The notes under the pieces were generated by a model. The model was not told the DNA's origin, did no database searches, and saw only the letters and a list, made by a program, of their open reading frames with translations. A stretch of DNA of 64,000 nucleotides from DATMER01 sp035556715 (lineage in GTDB: Bacteria > Acidobacteriota > Thermoanaerobaculia > Multivoradales > UBA5704), in NCBI GenBank assembly GCA_035556715.1, contig DATMER010000012.1, positions 3,344-67,343 of the forward strand. The letters are read 5' to 3'. Shown here one piece after another: positions 1-7,565 of this stretch. The position numbers and the translations under genes were made by a program. Position 1 is the first letter of the stretch, and each line of letters opens with the position of its first letter.

Positions 1-822
1 AATCTCTTGGTCCAGGTTCACCGCGCTCCCCGACAGCCGCGCGATCAGCATCAGCCTCCGCTTGAAGCGGAAGCGCTGCTCGCGGCTTACGATCCCCTGC
101 ACCACCTGCTCTTCGTAGCCCCGCGCCACGACCTCTTCCGGACGCAGACCTTCGTCGAAGAGGAGATAGAGGACCTCGTCCGCCGTGAGGTAGTCGAAGC
201 CCAGGTCCGCCTCGTCGGTCTGCCCCTGCCAGAGGTCCGCGGACGGCGCCTTGTCCACCACCTCGGCGGGGAGGCCCAGGTAGCGCGAGAGCTGCCAGAC
301 CTGGGCCTTGTAAAGATCCCCCAGCGGGTTCAGCGAGCTCGCGTTGTCCCCGAAGACCGTGGAGTAGCCGAGCAGGATCTCGGTCTTGTTCGACGTCCCC
401 AGCACCAGGGCGTCGAGCTTCCTGGCCTGGTCGAAGAGGATGGTCATCCGCTCGCGGGCCATCTTGTTGCCGCGGCGGCCGTCGTCGGCGTCCGGCTCCA
501 TCTCGAAGTAGGCGTCCACCATGGGGGAGATGTCGATCATCCGGTGAGGGACGCCCAGGTGCCCGGCCACGGTCCGGGCGTCGCGCTCGGAGGCGGGGCT
601 CGAGGTGCGGTAGGGGAGGAGGAAGCCGTGCACCCGCTCCGGACCCAGGGCCCGCGCCGCGAGGGCAGCCGCGAGGGACGAGTCCACTCCACCGGACAAC
701 CCCACGACCACCCCGGCCATGCCCGAGGTCTCCACCGCGTCGCGGATGAAGCTGGTCAGGACCTTCACCGCAAGCGGCGCGTTGAGGAGCAGCCGCTGCC
801 GCACCTGCTCGCGCCGGATCAT
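1..822 (-). CDS. nadE: NAD(+) synthase, ammonia-channel (PP-loop) subunit, 3' end cut by window
   Basis: Makes NAD+ from nicotinic acid adenine dinucleotide, ATP and ammonia in the cytosol. Translating the minus strand from the ATG at 822 gives 274 codons that stay open to base 1, so the C-terminus is missing. The N-type ATP pyrophosphatase signature SGGVDSS lies at about residues 43-49, followed by family motifs GTSNKTEILLGY and NPLGDLYK. The start ATG overlaps the TGA of the upstream nitrilase gene (ATGA at 819-822), so the two are very likely translationally coupled. Many bacteria fuse a nitrilase-type glutaminase to this domain. Here they are separate, which suggests a two-subunit glutamine-dependent enzyme; that link is inference, while the synthase call is firm. 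Confidence 0.93.
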   Translation of the reverse strand, partial: MIRREQVRQRLLLNAPLAVKVLTSFIRDAVETSGMAGVVVGLSGGVDSSLAAALAARALGPERVHGFLLPYRTSSPASERDARTVAGHLGVPHRMIDISPMVDAYFEMEPDADDGRRGNKMARERMTILFDQARKLDALVLGTSNKTEILLGYSTVFGDNASSLNPLGDLYKAQVWQLSRYLGLPAEVVDKAPSADLWQGQTDEADLGFDYLTADEVLYLLFDEGLRPEEVVARGYEEQVVQGIVSREQRFRFKRRLMLIARLSGSAVNLDQEI

Positions 823-1673
823 TCCGGTCCCTCCGGCCCCTCGATATCCTGGCGCTCGTCGGCGAGGAGCGGCAGGCGCCAGCGCAGACGGTTGGACTCC
901 CGGAGGTCGATCTCGGTCACCAGCAGGTGCTCTTCCAGGAGCGGCGCACGCTCGACCAGCTCGCCCCCGGGACGAACCACGTGGCTCCCGCCCGGGTAGA
1001 AGGAACCCTCTTCCCAGCCGACCCGGTTGCAGTAGAGGACCCAGCAGGTGTCGAGGAGCGCGGTGGAGCGGGTGAGCATCTCCCACGCCTCGTGGTTGGC
1101 CGGCAGCTCGCCCGCGCCGATCCGTCCCGGTCCGGCCGAGGGGACGACCAGGAGGCGCGCTCCGGCCATGGCGAGCCTTCGCGCCAGCTCGGGGTGCCAG
1201 AGGTCCTCGCAGATCAGCATGCCCATCCGGCCCCAGGGGAGGTTCGCCAGCTCCAGGCGGCGGCCGGCGCGGAAGAAGCGCTCTTCCTGGAAGATGCCAT
1301 AGGTGGGGAGGTAGAGCTTGCGGTGGAAGAGCGGGGGCGCGCCGTCCGCGAGCAGGACGGCCGTGTTGTGGAGCACGCCGCGGTCGCTCTCCTCCACGAA
1401 GCCCAGGACGACCGCCATGGGTCTGGCGGCCTTGGCGAGCAACCGCAGCTCGGGCGCGGACGGCGGCAGGGCGACCCCGGAGGTCAGGTGGAGGAGGCGG
1501 TAGCCGGTGAGGGAGAGCTCGGGGAAGACGAGGAGGTCGACTCCCCGCTCCCGCGCCTGCCCGATCCAGTGAAGGTGGCGCTCGACGTTGGCGGCGACGT
1601 TGCCCAGGCGGCAGTCGATCTGCGCGAGACCGACCGTCAGGGTGGATGCCGCGTCTGCCCCTCCTTCTGTCAT
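819..1673 (-). CDS. Nitrilase-superfamily amidohydrolase, probable glutaminase partner of NAD synthase
   Basis: A 284-residue carbon-nitrogen hydrolase. The Glu-Lys-Cys triad is visible: Glu52 in FPELSLTGY, Lys119 in HRKLYLPTYG and Cys155 in LICEDLWHP. The region around Cys155 and the EERFF segment resemble the glutaminase domain of glutamine-dependent NAD synthetases. The gene ends in an ATGA overlap with nadE, which supports a role in feeding ammonia to NadE. I placed the start at the ATG at 1673 because the reading frame upstream runs into the divergent SurA-like gene. Another reading is a free-standing omega-amidase or carbamoyl-hydrolase that merely sits beside nadE. The family assignment is strong and the substrate is inferred from the neighbour. 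Confidence 0.87.
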   Translation of the reverse strand: MTEGGADAASTLTVGLAQIDCRLGNVAANVERHLHWIGQARERGVDLLVFPELSLTGYRLLHLTSGVALPPSAPELRLLAKAARPMAVVLGFVEESDRGVLHNTAVLLADGAPPLFHRKLYLPTYGIFQEERFFRAGRRLELANLPWGRMGMLICEDLWHPELARRLAMAGARLLVVPSAGPGRIGAGELPANHEAWEMLTRSTALLDTCWVLYCNRVGWEEGSFYPGGSHVVRPGGELVERAPLLEEHLLVTEIDLRESNRLRWRLPLLADERQDIEGPEGPE

Positions 1674-1683
1674 GGCCGCGCCG

Positions 1684-1693
1684 ATGCTAGCAT
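1684..1693. promoter_or_regulatory. Symmetric -10-like box serving two divergent, probably leaderless genes
   Basis: The palindrome ATGCTAGCAT occupies most of the 28-bp gap between the nitrilase start (1673, minus) and the SurA-like start (1702, plus). It reads TAGCAT on both strands. It lies 8 nt before the plus-strand ATG and 10 nt before the minus-strand ATG, so transcripts would start at or next to the start codons. No Shine-Dalgarno sequence fits in the gap. Promoter activity is inferred. Confidence 0.5.
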
Positions 1694-1701
1694 GCCGCCC
1701 G

Positions 1702-2457
1702 ATGAAAGCCCGCTTCCTGCCGTTCGCCCTCGTGGTCTCTCTCGCCGTATCTGGCGGAGCGGCCCAGAACCCTCCTCCCAGGCCGCCGGCCACCCCCCAG
1801 AAAGGCGCGGTCCAGAAACCCGAGCTCAAGGACCGGGTCATGGCCGTGGTCGACGAGGACCCGATCCTCGCCTCCGAGGTGGAGAGGGCGATCGCCCTCG
1901 GACTGGCTCAGCCGCGGGAGGGGGAGGCGGACACGGCGTTCCGCCGGCGCATCCTCAATGGACTGATCGAGGAGCGGCTGCGCTTCCATGAGATCGACCG
2001 CTACGGCTTCGAGCAGGTGCCTGTGGACCTGATCGAGCAGAACGTGGCGCAGGTCCGCGCGCGCTTTCCGAGCGAGGAGGCGTTCCGCCAGACGCTCCGC
2101 GATCTCGGGCTGAGCCAGCAGGCAGTGCGGCAGCTCGTGGCCCGGCAGCTCATGGTCTTCACCCACGTGGAGGAGCAGCTCGGGCCGCGGGTCTTCGTCA
2201 GCCTGGACGACATCACGGCTTACTACCGCAACGTTTTCACGCCCGCGATGCAGAAGGAAGGGACGACGGTACCGCCGTTGGAGGACGTGCGCGACCGGAT
2301 CCGCGCCGTGCTCAAGGAGCAGCGGCTCAACGAGGAGCTGGAGAAGTGGACCGAGGAACTGCGCCGGGCCGCGGACATCCAGGTCTACTTCGACCGTCCG
2401 CCGGACCAGCTTCCGCCGGTGGTGAAGCGGATCGAGAAGAAGGACGAGTTTAATTGA
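1702..2457 (+). CDS. SurA-like N-terminal domain protein, periplasmic chaperone
   Basis: A 251-residue exported protein. Residues 1-21 form a signal peptide ending near SGGAAQ, followed by a proline-rich linker. From DRVMAVVDEDPILASEVERA onward the sequence matches the helical SurA/PpiC N-terminal chaperone domain (SurA_N_3-like), with the family pattern RRILNGLIEERL. No parvulin PPIase domain is visible, so this is probably a pure chaperone that binds unfolded outer-membrane proteins. It is divergent from the nitrilase gene with only 28 bp between the starts and has no Shine-Dalgarno, so it may be leaderless. The start at 1702 is chosen because it begins the signal peptide. Exact clients cannot be read from sequence. 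Confidence 0.8.
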   Translation: MKARFLPFALVVSLAVSGGAAQNPPPRPPATPQKGAVQKPELKDRVMAVVDEDPILASEVERAIALGLAQPREGEADTAFRRRILNGLIEERLRFHEIDRYGFEQVPVDLIEQNVAQVRARFPSEEAFRQTLRDLGLSQQAVRQLVARQLMVFTHVEEQLGPRVFVSLDDITAYYRNVFTPAMQKEGTTVPPLEDVRDRIRAVLKEQRLNEELEKWTEELRRAADIQVYFDRPPDQLPPVVKRIEKKDEFN

Positions 2458-2465
2458 TCCCATCC

Positions 2466-2488
2466 CCCCTCTCCCCGGGGGAGAGGGA
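2466..2488. terminator. GC-rich hairpin between convergent genes
   Basis: CCCTCTCCCC at 2467-2476 is followed after one base by its complement GGGGAGAGGG. It sits in the 39-bp gap between two converging genes, so it may act as a shared terminator. There is no U-tract. Similar CCCTCC/CCCCC...GGGGG hairpins occur at 4768-4786 and 41505-41540, so it may instead be a dispersed extragenic palindrome. Confidence 0.4.
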
Positions 2489-2496
2489 GCCCCGGC

Positions 2497-4719
2497 CTAT
2501 TCCAGCTCCTCGTAATGAGCCCGGCTGGTCAGCACCTTGCGCAGATAGTTCCGGGTCTCCTGGAAGCTCACCTTGGTGAAGAACTCCTCCATCTCCGGGC
2601 TGAAGCAGTAGCTCCGCCAGAGCGCCGCCTGGGGCTCTCCCGCGTTGTAGGCGGCCACGGCCACGTGGCTCGCGCCGTTGAACTCCTTGAGGAGACCGGA
2701 GACGTAGGCGGCCCCGAGGGCGAGCGCGATCTCCGGCTTGTAGAGGTCTTCCGGGTCGAGCCGCGACATGTCGAGCTCGGCCGCGATGCGCCGCGCCGTG
2801 GGCAGCGTGAACTGGGTCAGCCCCCGGGCCGCCGCGGGTGAGAGCGCGGACGGATCGTAGCGGCTCTCCTCGCGGATGATCGCGGCCAGCAGAGCCGGGG
2901 GGACTCCGCGCAACCGGGTCTGGGTGACCAGGATCTCCTCATAGGGGGATGGATAGAGGAGGTGGTGGAAGTCCCGCGGCTGGAAGATCAGCGGCACCCG
3001 GTCGCCGGCGCGCAGACGCAGCGTCTCGGCGAGGATGATCGAGCGCTCGTACTCGCCGCCCCGGGCAAGCAGCCGGCAGCCGGTGAAGGCCAGGGACGGC
3101 TCGCTCACCGGGAAGTGCTGGCGGACCGCCGTGGCTCCCTCGTGCAGGATGCCGAGGGAGAGCAGCAGCTCGTCCGGCCGGCGCACGGCCTTCTCCCAGA
3201 TCGGCCAGCTCCGGACCGGCACCTCGGCCAGGCGCACCAGCGGGGCCTTGGAGTGATCCGCGAGCAGAATCTTCTGCGCTTTCTTCCAGGCGGACTTGCC
3301 GGTGTCGCTGCCATTGCCCAGCAGCAGCCAGGCGCCGTAGAGATCTTCAAAACGATCGGAGGCGGCGAGGCGCCGGCCTTCGGACGTGGCCGCCTTGGAC
3401 AGGACGTCGGAGCCGAGACGCTGGCGGGCTGACTGCGCGAGCGGGTGATAGAGATCGATCCTCAGGGCTTCGAGGTAGGCGGCCACCGCGCCGACCGGAT
3501 CGCGCTCGAGCTCGGCCGTGCGGCCGCGCCAGTAGGCCACCTCCAGCCGCTCCTCCGGAGTCGCCGGGGGGACGCGGGCGAGCCAGGCGCGGGCACGGTC
3601 GTGCCGGCCGCGGACGATGTCCGAGGAGACGAGGAACAGGCTGGCGCGCAGAGCCTGCTCGCGCCACTCCCGCTTCGAAGTGAGGAGATCGTAGACCTCG
3701 CGGCAATCCGTCTGCGTGCCGATGCGCCACTGGAGCCGGAGGATGGAGAAGAGGGCCGCCGCGGCCCACTCGCCGTCGGGCTGCGCCATGTAGGCCCGCC
3801 GGAAGCTCTCGGCCGCCGTCGTCCATTGCCCGAGGAGCTCGTAGGACCGTCCCTGTTGATAGAGGGACCGCGAGCGATCCGCGGGACTGCGCGAGAGGTG
3901 GGCCAGGCTGCCGAAGACGACCGCGGCTGGAGCATAGCGCTCCAGCCAGAAATGGGAGCGCCCCTGGGCATAGCGCCCATCCGAGACCTCGCGCTCGGAG
4001 AGCCCCTCGGCCGGGTCCAGCGCGCGGCGCAGATGGGTCAGGGACCGCTCGAAGTCGCGATGCTGATGGAAGACGAGACCGAGGAGGAGGGGCATCCGTC
4101 CCCCCTCCATATCCGAGACGAGCGCCGACAGACGATCGGCCGCCGTTCGGGCCGTGTCGTCGCCCCGGTTCTCTTCCAGGAGCCCCATGAAGATGCCGCG
4201 GGCGAGCTCGCGGGCCCCCGAGCGGAGCGCGCAGTCGGCCTGCGAGAGGGTGAGGACCCGGCGCTGCGCCGCCGGCAGCTCTTCGAGCTTGAGGCCGCCG
4301 AGGAGCCGGCAGTCCCCTCCTGACGCGAGCGTCCGGGAGAGGAGCTGGACCGCTTCGGGCAGCAGCGACGGCTGGCGGGTGTCCACGACCCCGGCCACCA
4401 GGCCGGCGGCGACCTCGGGATGGCCCATCCGCTCCTGCTCGAGCGCGAGGCGGTAGCGGCTGAAGGAGCCGAGCTCGGGCGTCGCGGCCATGGCCGCGGC
4501 AAAGGCCTCGCTCGATCCGCGGGGATCGTCCAGGATGTCGAGGAGGTGGCCGCGGAGGTAGTGAAGGCCGAGCCGGCGCGCAGCCTCAGGCTGCGTATCG
4601 ATCTCTTTTTCGACACGCTCGAGGGCATCGCGGTGACGGCCCGCGAGCTGCATCTCGACGAGAGTCGGACGCGGGTCAGCGAGCGTGACAGCGGCGAGAA
4701 GAGTGAAAGTGAAGATCAT
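2497..4719 (-). CDS. Soluble lytic murein transglycosylase (Slt70-like) with long TPR-like region
   Basis: Cleaves the MurNAc-GlcNAc bond of peptidoglycan in the periplasm to give 1,6-anhydro ends. The protein is 740 residues: a short signal peptide (MIFTFTLLAAVTLA), about 560 residues of tetratricopeptide-like helical repeats, and a C-terminal SLT domain. The catalytic glutamate is in REESRYDPSALSP at about residue 618, followed by the family motifs ARGLTQ and AVAAYNAGE. Domain order and length fit Slt70. It lies 105 bp downstream of murA on the same strand, with a hairpin in the gap, so it may belong to the same cell-wall transcription unit. Family assignment is strong. Confidence 0.9.
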   Translation of the reverse strand: MIFTFTLLAAVTLADPRPTLVEMQLAGRHRDALERVEKEIDTQPEAARRLGLHYLRGHLLDILDDPRGSSEAFAAAMAATPELGSFSRYRLALEQERMGHPEVAAGLVAGVVDTRQPSLLPEAVQLLSRTLASGGDCRLLGGLKLEELPAAQRRVLTLSQADCALRSGARELARGIFMGLLEENRGDDTARTAADRLSALVSDMEGGRMPLLLGLVFHQHRDFERSLTHLRRALDPAEGLSEREVSDGRYAQGRSHFWLERYAPAAVVFGSLAHLSRSPADRSRSLYQQGRSYELLGQWTTAAESFRRAYMAQPDGEWAAAALFSILRLQWRIGTQTDCREVYDLLTSKREWREQALRASLFLVSSDIVRGRHDRARAWLARVPPATPEERLEVAYWRGRTAELERDPVGAVAAYLEALRIDLYHPLAQSARQRLGSDVLSKAATSEGRRLAASDRFEDLYGAWLLLGNGSDTGKSAWKKAQKILLADHSKAPLVRLAEVPVRSWPIWEKAVRRPDELLLSLGILHEGATAVRQHFPVSEPSLAFTGCRLLARGGEYERSIILAETLRLRAGDRVPLIFQPRDFHHLLYPSPYEEILVTQTRLRGVPPALLAAIIREESRYDPSALSPAAARGLTQFTLPTARRIAAELDMSRLDPEDLYKPEIALALGAAYVSGLLKEFNGASHVAVAAYNAGEPQAALWRSYCFSPEMEEFFTKVSFQETRNYLRKVLTSRAHYEELE

Positions 4720-4748
4720 TCGGAGCCGGGGTGGTAACGGAGAGCGGA

Positions 4749-4822
4749 ATCATCCCTCTTCCTCCCTTTCCCCCGGCACGGGGGAATGCCCGGCCGCAGG
4801 CCGGTGAGGAGAGGGGGAACGG
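4749..4822. repeat. Extragenic GC-rich hairpin element between murA and slt
   Basis: A block of C- and G-runs. TTCCCCCG at 4768-4775 pairs with CGGGGGAA at 4779-4786 around a 3-nt loop, followed by a second partial C/G-rich inverted segment. It lies between murA and the transglycosylase gene on the same strand and could act as an mRNA-stability or attenuation element. It resembles the hairpin at 2466-2488. Confidence 0.4.
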
Positions 4823-4824
4823 GA

Positions 4825-6093
4825 TCAAACCACCCACCTGGCCACTCGCGCTCCTAAACTCTGCAATTTCAGTTCCATTCCTTCATAGCCGCGCTCCAGG
4901 TGATAGATCCGGTCCACGACCGTCTCCCCTTCGGCCGCCACGCCGGCCAGCACCAGGCAGGCCGAGGCGCGGAGATCCGTGGCCATCACGCCGGCCCCGG
5001 TGAGCTGCCTGGGACCGTGGACCCGGGCCGAGTTGCCATCCACGCGGACGTCGGCACCCATTCGCATCAGCTCCGGCGCGTGCTGGAAGCGGTTTTCGAA
5101 GATCGTTTCGCGGATGTTCGCCACACCGACCGCGCTCGTCATCAGGGTCATGTACTGGGCCTGGAGGTCGGTCGGGAACCCGGGATGGGGCTGGGTATCG
5201 AGGTCGAGGGCCTTGAGATCGCCCTCGGCGCGCACCCGGATGTCCCTGCCGTCCACCTCCACCTTGGCACCGACCTCGGCCAGTTTGTCCAGGAGCGGCG
5301 CCAGATCGGCGGGGTTGGCGTCTTCGAGCGTGACGTCGCCGCGAGTCAGGGCCGCGCCGATCAGATAGGTGCCACCCTCGATCCGGTCGGGGATGATCTC
5401 GTGCTCGGCGCCGCCGAGAGTGTCGACGCCGTCGATCACGATCGTCTCCTCGCCGGCGCCCGAGATGCGGGCACCCATGGCGTTGAGGAGGTTGGCGAGG
5501 TCCACCACCTCGGGCTCTCGCGCGCAGTTCTCCAGCACCGTGGTGCCCTTGGCGAGAGAGGCGGCGAGGAGGAGGTTCTCCGTGCCGGTCACGGTGGGCA
5601 TGTCGAACCGGAAGCGGGCACCCTGGAGGCGGTCGGCCGTGGCTTCCACGTAGCCGTGGGTCAGGGTGACCTTGGCGCCGAGCGCCTCCAGCCCCTTGAG
5701 ATGCTGATCGATCGGCCGGACCCCGATGGCGCACCCGCCCGGGAGCGACACCCGGGCATGGCCGAAGCGGGCGACCAGCGGGCCGAGCACGAGCACGCTG
5801 GCGCGCATGGTCTTGACCATCTCATACGGCGCATCGTGGTCGGAGCTCGGCCGCTCCCGGCGCAGGACCAGGGCGTCGCCGGTGTCCTCACAGCCCACGC
5901 CCAGGTGATCGAGCAGCCGCATCATGGTGCGGATGTCCCGCACCCGGGGCATGCGATGGAGAGTCAGCGGCTCGCCCATCCCTCCATCGATGAGGAGGCT
6001 GGCCGCGAGAGCGGGCAGGGCGGCGTTCTTGGCGCCGCTCGCCCGGACCCTGCCCGAAAGCCGCGAGGGTCCGACGATGTGGAATTTGTCCAT
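4825..6093 (-). CDS. murA: UDP-N-acetylglucosamine 1-carboxyvinyltransferase
   Basis: Catalyses the first committed step of peptidoglycan synthesis, transferring enolpyruvate from PEP to UDP-GlcNAc in the cytosol. The protein is 422 residues, the usual length. It opens with MDKFHIVGPSRLSGRV and GAKNAALPALAASLL. The catalytic-loop cysteine targeted by fosfomycin is kept in LPGGCAIGVRP, so the enzyme should be fosfomycin-sensitive, not of the Cys-to-Asp type. The ATG at 6093 is chosen over the longer open frame because it begins the conserved N-terminus and lies 19 bp after the prmC stop. That spacing suggests a prmC-murA operon. Identification is secure. Confidence 0.96.
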   Translation of the reverse strand: MDKFHIVGPSRLSGRVRASGAKNAALPALAASLLIDGGMGEPLTLHRMPRVRDIRTMMRLLDHLGVGCEDTGDALVLRRERPSSDHDAPYEMVKTMRASVLVLGPLVARFGHARVSLPGGCAIGVRPIDQHLKGLEALGAKVTLTHGYVEATADRLQGARFRFDMPTVTGTENLLLAASLAKGTTVLENCAREPEVVDLANLLNAMGARISGAGEETIVIDGVDTLGGAEHEIIPDRIEGGTYLIGAALTRGDVTLEDANPADLAPLLDKLAEVGAKVEVDGRDIRVRAEGDLKALDLDTQPHPGFPTDLQAQYMTLMTSAVGVANIRETIFENRFQHAPELMRMGADVRVDGNSARVHGPRQLTGAGVMATDLRASACLVLAGVAAEGETVVDRIYHLERGYEGMELKLQSLGARVARWVV

Positions 6094-6112
6094 GCCTGTG
6101 CCTTTGCCGGAT

Positions 6113-6955
6113 TCACCGGCGGAGAACGACCACCCGGGGGATGCCGGCGTAGTCCTGACGGGCCGCGACGAAGTGCAAGCCGGATGCCTCGGCATGACGG
6201 CGCGCGTCCTCGATCTGTCCGAAACCGATCTCGGCGACGACATGGACCCCGGAGCGCAGCCCTTCGAGGAGGGCGAACAGGCGTCCGAGGACCGAGTCTC
6301 CAGAGCCGGGGGCAAAGAGTGCCACGTGAGGCTCGAAGTTGACAACCTCGGGAGAGAGCGAAGGCGCGTCCCCGGGATCGATGTAAGGCGGATTGCTCAC
6401 CACCAGGTCGAAGCGCGAGAGGTCGAGCCCGAGGACGAGGTCCGTCCCCACGAACCGCGCCCGGTCCGGGACTCCATGCCGGCGGGCGTTGCCGCGGGCC
6501 ACCGCGAGAGCGCCGGGAGACAGGTCCGTCCCCACCGCTCGGGCGTCGGGGATCTCCAGAGCCAGAGTAATGGGAAGGATGCCGGAGCCGGTCCCCACGT
6601 CGAGGATCCACGGCCGCTCGGGAAGAGAGATGGTGAGTGCCTCCTCCACGACGTGCTCGGTCTCGGGCCGGGGGATGAGCACCCGCGGGTCCACGTGAAA
6701 AGGCCGGCCGTAGAACTCCCGCTCTCCGAAGAGGTAGGCAACGGGCTCCCCGGTCAGCCGCCGTTCGAGGAGGGACCGAAACCGCTCCGCCGCTTCGGCC
6801 GGAACCTCCCTCCCGCCATGAGCCAGGATCTGAGCTTCGGAGAGACCGAGGATCTGTCCCAGGAGGAGGGAGGCCTCGCGGGCCGGTGCTCCGAACGAGG
6901 TGGCCGCCAGGCGAGGCCGTACCTCGGCGACGAGCTGGGCGATGGTCAGGGGCAC
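6113..6955 (-). CDS. prmC: Peptide chain release factor N(5)-glutamine methyltransferase
   Basis: Methylates the glutamine of the GGQ motif in release factors RF1/RF2 using SAM. The protein is 280 residues. The N-terminal helical substrate domain contains the family segment RRLTGEPVAYLFGEREFYG and LIPRPETE. The Rossmann methyltransferase core has the SAM-binding stretch ILDVGTGSGILPI, and the catalytic NPPY motif is in VVSNPPYIDPG. It lies 4 bp downstream of a small membrane-protein gene and 19 bp upstream of murA. It is normally found beside prfA; prfA is not next to it here. Identification is secure. Confidence 0.95.
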   Translation of the reverse strand: MPLTIAQLVAEVRPRLAATSFGAPAREASLLLGQILGLSEAQILAHGGREVPAEAAERFRSLLERRLTGEPVAYLFGEREFYGRPFHVDPRVLIPRPETEHVVEEALTISLPERPWILDVGTGSGILPITLALEIPDARAVGTDLSPGALAVARGNARRHGVPDRARFVGTDLVLGLDLSRFDLVVSNPPYIDPGDAPSLSPEVVNFEPHVALFAPGSGDSVLGRLFALLEGLRSGVHVVAEIGFGQIEDARRHAEASGLHFVAARQDYAGIPRVVVLRR

Positions 6956-6959
6956 CGAC

Positions 6960-7349
6960 TTACTTTATACCGGCCCCGATATACACGTAGATGAGGCCAG
7001 CCACCGCACACCAGAACGCGTCCTGAAGAGCACCGGTCGCGGCCGAGACAAGTGGGCTTTCAGCGACTCCCGCCAGGGTCAACCCGACGGAGACCGAGAA
7101 GCTGATGAGGAAAGCGAATATGAAAACGAAGGCATGGTACGCGGCTCGAGAGGTTGACAAGGCCGATGCAGCCAGAAATGCCAGTCCCCGGGCTAGAAAG
7201 AAGAGCGCATACGCAGTCGCCACGGACCGGATGATGTCGCCGGGCGAGTGGTTGAACGGCATGACCGGCCACAGAAACCAGGCGACGATCACCAACGGCG
7301 CGGCGATCGCGGCGAGCCAGCTACGCAAGCCGTGGACCCTTGTCGTCAT
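6960..7349 (-). CDS. Small integral membrane protein, function unknown
   Basis: I do not recognise this 129-residue protein. It has four likely transmembrane segments, around LAAIAAPLVIVAWFLW, SVATAYALFFLARGLAFLAA, AFVFIFAFLISFSVSVGL and DAFWCAVAGLIYVYIGAGI. The start at 7349 (MTTRVHGLRSW) is preferred because the longer frame upstream has no membrane or signal character. The stop is only 4 bp before the prmC start, so the genes are likely co-transcribed as the first gene of a membrane protein-prmC-murA run. Nothing in it suggests catalysis. Confidence 0.6.
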   Translation of the reverse strand: MTTRVHGLRSWLAAIAAPLVIVAWFLWPVMPFNHSPGDIIRSVATAYALFFLARGLAFLAASALSTSRAAYHAFVFIFAFLISFSVSVGLTLAGVAESPLVSAATGALQDAFWCAVAGLIYVYIGAGIK

Positions 7350-7442
7350 CCTTCCATACAACGAACAGGACGAAGCTCTCTTACACCAACTGCCCCGTGC
7401 GCCGATTTCCCTGGACAAAGCTGTAAAAAGCTGATACTGATA

Positions 7443-7541
7443 AGCAGTCTCCAAGCGTACTCCGAGACTGCTCCACCTGTGGCCGACAGCCACTGACCGT
7501 GCGACAGCCCGACTCGTCGACGAGGCAGGCTGCCGTTTTTT
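7443..7541 (+). promoter_or_regulatory. Structured 5' leader with attenuator-like hairpin and T-tract
   Basis: Three stacked inverted repeats precede the 1209-residue secreted-protein gene. The first is AGCAGTCTC (7443-7451) with GAGACTGCT (7464-7472). The second is GTGGC (7479-7483) with GCCAC (7489-7493). The third is a hairpin with arms CAGCC (7505-7509) and GGCTG (7528-7532) enclosing the palindrome CTCGTCGACGAG, followed by a run of six T at 7536-7541. No plus-strand gene lies upstream that would need a terminator, so transcription attenuation of the gene at 7566 is plausible. I do not match it to a named riboswitch. Confidence 0.35.
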
Positions 7542-7565
7542 GCCTGTTTTTCAAGGGGTGAATTT

